Shown: piece by piece, positions 6,751 to 9,775 of the stretch | Numbering within the stretch: position 1 is the stretch's first letter | Layout: each line of letters starts with the position of its first letter | Assembly: GCA_009786715.1 (NCBI GenBank) | Contig: WQRN01000023.1 | Location: 11,765 to 21,539, forward strand | Reading direction: 5' to 3' | Origin: Treponema sp. | GTDB taxonomy: Bacteria; Spirochaetota; Spirochaetia; Treponematales; Breznakiellaceae | DNA: 9,775 nucleotides | Translations under genes and position numbers: made by a program | Notes under the pieces: generated by a model | Told to the model about the DNA's origin: nothing | The model's input: the letters and a program-made list of their open reading frames with translations, nothing else | The model's database searches: none

Positions 6751-7609
6751 CATGACAGGTTACGCGTATCGGGAAAAAACAGGGCAGGATTTTTCGATTT
6801 CTGTAGAAATTAAAGGATGTAACAGCCGATATTTGGAAATATTTGTTAATCTTCCGCCGTGGCTGTCAATGCTAGAAACGAAAATTCGGGAAAAAATCTC
6901 CTCTTGCTGCGGCAGGGGAAAAGTGGAGGTTTTCATGCGTATCCGCGAACACAATACGCCTATAAAGATAAGCATTAATAAAAACGCGGCAAGAGCGTAT
7001 TTCGATGCAATGAACGATATGGCAAAAGAGCTAGGCATTAAAGAAAAGCCGAGCTTGCAGGCCCTAATGGATATGGAAAGCGTTTTAGAAATAGAAAAAA
7101 ACCGGGACGATGAGCGCTACTGGCAGGAAATCCAACCGCTTCTGGACGACGCTTCAAAGGTGTTTTGCCAGGAACGCGAGAGGGAGGGAAAACACACGGA
7201 GGAGGACATTCTTTCTCATCTTGGACTAATCGAATCGTCGTTAAATAAAGTGTCTGCTTTCGCTCCTGAAATTGAAGAGACTCTTAAGGGAAACATTAAA
7301 TCGCGGTTTACAGAACTACTGGGAAATCAGGTAGATGAAAACAGGGTGCTTTCAGAAACGGCGTCGCAGCTTTTAAAGTATACTATCTCCGAGGAAATTT
7401 CACGTCTTAATTCCCATCTTGGCGAGTTTAGAAAAGAAACACAGAGCAATCAGCGTCCCGGTAAAAAACTGGATTTTTTATGCCAGGAAATTAACCGCGA
7501 GATTAACACAATCGGTTCAAAAAGCGCTATAATTGAAGTTAGTACAGAAGTTGTTAGAATGAAAGAAACCCTGGAAAATATCAGGGAGCAGTTAAGAAAT
7601 ATCGAGTAA
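6743..7609 (+). CDS. yicC: YicC-family endoribonuclease-like protein
   Basis: Member of the YicC/YloC family. E. coli YicC has been reported as an endoribonuclease affecting small-RNA turnover; the role here is inferred from family only. The protein has 288 residues, the usual length. The N-terminal family block is present: MVSMTGYAYRE at the start, KGCNSRYLEIFVNLP (24-38), and GRGKVEVFMRI (58-68). The C-terminal DUF1732 block is very well conserved: EISRLNSHLGEFR, GKKLDFLCQEINREINTIGSK, and a final MKETLENIREQLRNIE that is likely helical. The start is supported by the family's M-x-SMTG beginning and by GAGG at 6733-6736. It overlaps the murC stop by eight bases and precedes cmk by 21 bases. 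Confidence 0.94.
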   Translation: MVSMTGYAYREKTGQDFSISVEIKGCNSRYLEIFVNLPPWLSMLETKIREKISSCCGRGKVEVFMRIREHNTPIKISINKNAARAYFDAMNDMAKELGIKEKPSLQALMDMESVLEIEKNRDDERYWQEIQPLLDDASKVFCQEREREGKHTEEDILSHLGLIESSLNKVSAFAPEIEETLKGNIKSRFTELLGNQVDENRVLSETASQLLKYTISEEISRLNSHLGEFRKETQSNQRPGKKLDFLCQEINREINTIGSKSAIIEVSTEVVRMKETLENIREQLRNIE

Positions 7610-7630
7610 TGTTCTGCTAAAGGGGGCTTA

Positions 7631-8158
7631 ATGAAGAAGAACATAAAAATCGCTATTTCCGGAAGAAGCGGCTGCGGAAATACGACAGTCAGTAAAATGA
7701 TTGCCGATATTCTGGGCCTGCGTTTTATAAATTTTACATTTCGCTCTCTTGCAAAAGAGAGGGATTTGGATTTAAAAGAAATTCTCGGCATGGCTTCGAA
7801 AGACGATTCAATCGATATTGAGGTTGACACACGTCAGGTTGCGCTTGCCCGCGAAGACGGCGGCTGCGTGCTCGGTTCGCGCCTTGCGATATGGATGTTA
7901 AAAGAAGCAGATTTAAAAGTCTACCTTGACGCGAAACCGCAGACAAGAGCGCAGCGCATTGTAAACAGGGAAGGCGGCAGCCTGGACGAAGTCGCTGCGT
8001 TCACTGCCGACCGCGACAGGCAAGATCATAACCGTTACCTTCGAATTTACAACATTGATACAGACGACTACAGTTTCGCGGATTTAATTATTAACACAGA
8101 CGATATTAACCCGCAGCAAATTACAGATTTAATTATAGAGAAGGCTAAAAAATTTTAA
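7631..8158 (+). CDS. cmk: (d)CMP kinase, CmkB (archaeal/COG1102) type
   Basis: P-loop kinase predicted to phosphorylate CMP/dCMP to the diphosphates for nucleotide supply. The protein has 175 residues, much shorter than the roughly 225-residue E. coli Cmk and typical of the CmkB type. The phosphate-binding loop is GRSGCGNTT (11-19). FRSLAKERDLDLKEI, VDTRQVALAREDGGCVLGSR, LKVYLDA, RAQRIVNREGGSLDE, and RYLRIYNID with DLIINTD follow the CmkB order closely. The usual Walker A lysine position is Asn17; CmkB-like proteins often deviate here (Thr in several archaeal members), so this need not mean inactivity. A strong AAAGGGGG site lies just upstream of the ATG. Nucleotide specificity is from family resemblance. 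Confidence 0.85.
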   Translation: MKKNIKIAISGRSGCGNTTVSKMIADILGLRFINFTFRSLAKERDLDLKEILGMASKDDSIDIEVDTRQVALAREDGGCVLGSRLAIWMLKEADLKVYLDAKPQTRAQRIVNREGGSLDEVAAFTADRDRQDHNRYLRIYNIDTDDYSFADLIINTDDINPQQITDLIIEKAKKF

Positions 8159-8164
8159 GTCAAT

Positions 8165-9184
8165 ATGATTGTAAAAATTGATTCACAAAAAGCGGATATA
8201 AAGCTGCCTGCTAAAGCGCAGCCATCGGCGCAAGCTGGTAAATCATCCGCTTCCGCTCCGGTGAATGTTCCTCGATCTGCCGCTCAGTTGGTTTCTGCGG
8301 CAGGGCTTCCTTCAGATAAACTTTCTGTTTCCATTATTTCTTTTGCGCGTTTTTTTTCCTTGCCGTTAAAACCCCAGGTGCTTGCGGATATCCGCAGACA
8401 GGCTTTTTTACAGCCCGCTCCTCTTTCGCAATCTGCGGCGCAATCCACTTCACAAGCCGCATCGCAAACTGCAGCCGCGCAGCCAAATACAAATCTTTCC
8501 AGTGCACAGCTCTCTCTTGCGAATCAATCCGCCGCAGGGGCAAAAACACGTGAAGCGCTTTCCCTCTCTGCCGCCGCAGCGGAAAGCAAAGGCGTGGAAC
8601 TTACCGGCAAAGGGCTTGAATCATACAATGAAGCTGTGGACCCCGATTCGCGGCGGCACGACGGCGAACGTCAGCGGCGGGAAAGGGAAAAAAATGAAAA
8701 AGACGAAAAACAGGTTTTAAAGAGCGGAGAGATAACAGCGCAAAGCGTCAAAGAAAAAGTTTTTGAATACATGGAACAAAATCCGCTTTTAGAAATTTTA
8801 AACAGGCTGCCGGGAAAAAACGGACAGCGCTGGATCGTGCTTCCCTTCGATTTTACCGAAGACGGCAAATTGTATAAAGTTTCCATGCGTGTTTTACTTA
8901 ATGATGAAAAAATTTCCAACGGCGCGGCGTGTTTGGCATTGGATATATCATCAGAAAACAACAGGCGGCTTTTTGTAATGGAATCCGCAGGCGGTAAACC
9001 TGCGAAAGTTTTTGTTTATTACCAGCCTGAATTGCCGCCTAAGGCGCATCATCAATTTAAAAATGAATTAGCGAAGCAGTTAAATGTACCAATTGAACAC
9101 ATATTTATTAAAACGAGCGAAGAATCATTCCCATTTGAATCAAGTTTCGGCGGGGAACCCATCGCGATAAACGAGGCGGTATAA
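8165..9184 (+). CDS. Low-complexity protein with FliK-like architecture (possible hook-length control relative)
   Basis: 339 residues with three parts. Residues 1-50 are Ala/Ser/Pro-rich and lead into LPSDKLSVSIISFARFFSLP (48-67) plus LKPQVLADIRR, a short helical block I associate with FliK-like proteins of Firmicutes and spirochaetes. Residues about 85-145 are Ala/Gln/Ser-rich and disordered, and 160-183 is a highly charged linker (RRHDGERQRREREKNEKDEK). Residues about 195-339 look folded: WIVLPFDFTEDGKLYKVSMR, an alternating-strand stretch through LFVMES and VFVYYQPELP, then a helix (HHQFKNELAKQL), in the style of the FliK C-terminal domain. The immediately abutting FlhB-like gene supports a flagellar-export link, as in Bacillus ylqG-ylqH. 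No convincing Shine-Dalgarno site precedes the ATG, only 6 bases after cmk. No signal peptide is seen. The function is inference; the coding call is firm. Confidence 0.82.
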   Translation: MIVKIDSQKADIKLPAKAQPSAQAGKSSASAPVNVPRSAAQLVSAAGLPSDKLSVSIISFARFFSLPLKPQVLADIRRQAFLQPAPLSQSAAQSTSQAASQTAAAQPNTNLSSAQLSLANQSAAGAKTREALSLSAAAAESKGVELTGKGLESYNEAVDPDSRRHDGERQRREREKNEKDEKQVLKSGEITAQSVKEKVFEYMEQNPLLEILNRLPGKNGQRWIVLPFDFTEDGKLYKVSMRVLLNDEKISNGAACLALDISSENNRRLFVMESAGGKPAKVFVYYQPELPPKAHHQFKNELAKQLNVPIEHIFIKTSEESFPFESSFGGEPIAINEAV

Positions 9185-9451
9185 TTGGCAAAGAGAAAAA
9201 TCGCGTCTGCAATCGGCTACTCACAAGGAGATACAGCGCCTATTTTATTGGCTTCCGGCAGGGGCAGAGAAGCCGAGCAAATAATCGCCATTGCCGAAGA
9301 ATCCGGCATAGCGGTGGTAGAAGACGCCGCCCTTGCCGCTCTGCTTGACACAAGCGCCAAAACAGGCGATTTCATCCCCCCCTGGTGCTGGGAAGCTACG
9401 GCAAAAGTCCTCGCTTTTGTCTTAAAAACCGACACAAAACAGGGCTATTGA
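9185..9451 (+). CDS. Stand-alone FlhB C-terminal-domain-like protein (YlqH/FlhX type)
   Basis: 88-residue soluble protein equivalent to the cytoplasmic C-terminal part of FlhB/YscU after its autocleavage site. Recognisable stretches are APILLASGRGREAEQIIAIA, EESGIAVVEDAALAALLD, and GDFIPPWCWEATAKVLAFVL, matching the FlhB pattern of a basic loop, the V-P-x-x-E-D/A-P-x-L-A segment and the terminal helix. The N-terminal membrane domain and the NPTH cleavage motif are absent. In Helicobacter, a similar stand-alone protein can supply the C-terminal half of FlhB in flagellar substrate switching; the same role here is inference. It begins with TTG directly after the previous stop, with GAGG at 9173-9176 eight bases upstream and no in-frame ATG, so the TTG start is well supported. 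Its stop codon overlaps a TTGACA promoter element. Confidence 0.9.
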   Translation: MAKRKIASAIGYSQGDTAPILLASGRGREAEQIIAIAEESGIAVVEDAALAALLDTSAKTGDFIPPWCWEATAKVLAFVLKTDTKQGY

Positions 9452-9479
9452 CATTTTCCCCTCTTTTTGCAACTATAAA
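9448..9479 (+). promoter_or_regulatory. Candidate promoter of the tRNA genes
   Basis: A perfect TTGACA at 9448-9453 overlaps the stop codon of the FlhB-like gene, and TATAAA lies at 9474-9479, ten bases before the first tRNA base. The spacer is 20 bases, longer than the usual 16-18; ACTATA at 9472-9477 would give 18. ACTAT (9472-9476) and ATAGT (9481-9485) form a small inverted repeat over the -10 region. Confidence 0.45.
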
Positions 9480-9488
9480 CATAGTCAA

Positions 9489-9560
9489 GCGGCTGTCGTA
9501 TAACGGCTATTACCCCAGCCTTCCAAGCTGGAGACGTGGGTTCGACTCCCATCAGCCGCT
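9489..9560 (+). tRNA. tRNA-Gly (anticodon TCC)
   Basis: Full cloverleaf of 72 bases. The acceptor stem GCGGCTG (9489-9495) pairs with CAGCCGC (9553-9559), with T as discriminator base, as expected for bacterial glycine tRNAs. The anticodon stem CCAGC/GCTGG holds the loop CTTCCAA with TCC at 9522-9524. The T arm is GTGGG-TTCGACT-CCCAT. The D loop keeps GG. CCA is not encoded; ATG follows the discriminator, so a CCA-adding enzyme is needed. Confidence 0.96.
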
Positions 9561-9561
9561 A

Positions 9562-9600
9562 TGGTTTGCTCGGGAACCCGGTTGGTTCCCTCACAAACCA
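9562..9600 (+). terminator. Two-tier hairpin directly after tRNA-Gly
   Basis: The outer stem TGGTTTG/CAAACCA (9562-9568 with 9594-9600) and the inner stem GGGAACC/GGTTCCC (9572-9578 with 9584-9590) are each seven perfect pairs. They are separated by a 3x3 internal loop, with the apical loop CGGTT. No T run follows directly, so alone it is more a processing or stability structure than a classic terminator. It starts two bases after the tRNA. Confidence 0.5.
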
Positions 9601-9626
9601 GAAGAAAACCGTAAACGGTTTTCTTC
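9601..9626 (+). terminator. Bidirectional-terminator-like hairpin between the tRNA genes
   Basis: GAAGAAAACCG (9601-9611) pairs perfectly with CGGTTTTCTTC (9616-9626) around a TAAA loop, giving eleven base pairs. The A-rich 5' arm and T-rich 3' arm are the usual look of a compact two-way intrinsic terminator. It begins immediately after the preceding hairpin. If it terminates efficiently, tRNA-Val would need its own promoter, which I could not find. Confidence 0.5.
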
Positions 9627-9640
9627 GATTGCATACAGCA

Positions 9641-9662
9641 GAAAAAAACTGAAGTTTTTTTC
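9641..9662 (+). terminator. A-tract/T-tract hairpin before tRNA-Val
   Basis: GAAAAAAAC (9641-9649) pairs perfectly with GTTTTTTTC (9654-9662) around TGAA. The stem has nine pairs, mostly A-T with a run of seven Ts, so it is weak as RNA but symmetric. It could be a second terminator, a processing site or a bent-DNA element upstream of tRNA-Val. Its function is not determined by sequence. Confidence 0.35.
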
Positions 9663-9678
9663 CGCGAAGAAGTCATGA

Positions 9679-9752
9679 GGGCGTATAGCTCAGCTGGTTA
9701 GAGCGCTTGCTTTACACGCAAGATGTCCCTGGTTCGAATCCGGGTATGCCCA
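9679..9752 (+). tRNA. tRNA-Val (anticodon TAC)
   Basis: Full cloverleaf of 74 bases. The acceptor stem GGGCGTA (9679-9685) pairs with TATGCCC (9745-9751) with one G-T pair and discriminator A. The D arm AGCTCAGCTGGTTAGAGC is canonical. The anticodon stem CTTGC/GCAAG holds the loop TTTACAC with TAC at 9713-9715. The T arm CTGGTTCGAATCCGG is canonical. CCA is not encoded. No clear promoter lies between the tRNA genes, so co-transcription with tRNA-Gly is likely. Confidence 0.96.
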
Positions 9753-9769
9753 TCACCTTTGGGGGAAAA

Positions 9770-9775
9770 ATGAAA
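9770..9775 (+). CDS. Possible start of a further gene cut by the window edge
   Basis: ATGAAA is preceded by GGGGGA at 9761-9766 at a plausible distance, 17 bases after tRNA-Val. Only two codons are visible, so neither the coding status nor the product can be judged. Confidence 0.35.

Noticed and set aside
5130..7475. Recurrent string GGTAAAAAACTGGA (5130 and 7461)
   Set aside because: Both occurrences encode G-K-K-L-[ED] with the preferred codons of this genome; related strings elsewhere in the window have the same explanation.
9385..9678. Plus-strand open frame running across tRNA-Gly and the hairpins
   Set aside because: It overlaps the end of the FlhB-like gene in another frame and a clear tRNA gene; its translation has no protein-like pattern.

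Overview
This window is a compact, one-strand (+) stretch of bacterial chromosome with about 45% GC. It carries eleven protein genes and two tRNA genes, and a twelfth gene may begin in the last bases. The gene set fits a flagellated spirochaete, probably Treponema-like: rsmA, RluA-type pseudouridine synthases, murC, yicC, a CmkB-type cytidylate kinase and a stand-alone FlhB C-terminal-like protein. This lineage is an inference from gene content, motif style and remembered synteny; no search was run. No plasmid, phage, transposase or CRISPR signature was seen.

Region 1 (1-5167) is a tightly packed, probably translationally coupled operon: comEC (DNA uptake channel), rsmA (16S rRNA dimethyltransferase), a YggS-type PLP-binding protein, an unrecognised exported or membrane protein, an S4-domain RluD-type pseudouridine synthase, and a second RluA-type synthase without S4. 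Neighbouring genes overlap by 1-8 bases or lie 7 bases apart. Three of the six products act on RNA, mostly rRNA.

Region 2 (5168-9451) starts after a 71-base gap holding a good sigma70-like promoter whose start point would fall on the murC ATG. It holds murC (peptidoglycan precursor ligase), yicC (RNase-like), a cytidylate kinase, a low-complexity protein with a folded C-terminal domain that looks FliK-related, and an 88-residue FlhB C-terminal-like protein. The last two resemble the YlqG/YlqH-type pair of flagellar export accessory proteins.

Region 3 (9452-9775) holds tRNA-Gly(TCC) and tRNA-Val(TAC), neither with an encoded CCA. They are separated by 118 bases with three consecutive perfect or near-perfect hairpins. 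A ribosome-binding site and ATG occupy the last bases.

The most unusual signal is inside the second pseudouridine synthase gene. Two 42-base copies of one sequence lie in opposite orientation, with 35 of 42 positions matching. Both are read in frame as two different peptide inserts that flank the segment carrying the catalytic aspartate. This looks like a dispersed repeat tolerated inside a protein-coding gene, comparable in principle to Rickettsia palindromic elements.
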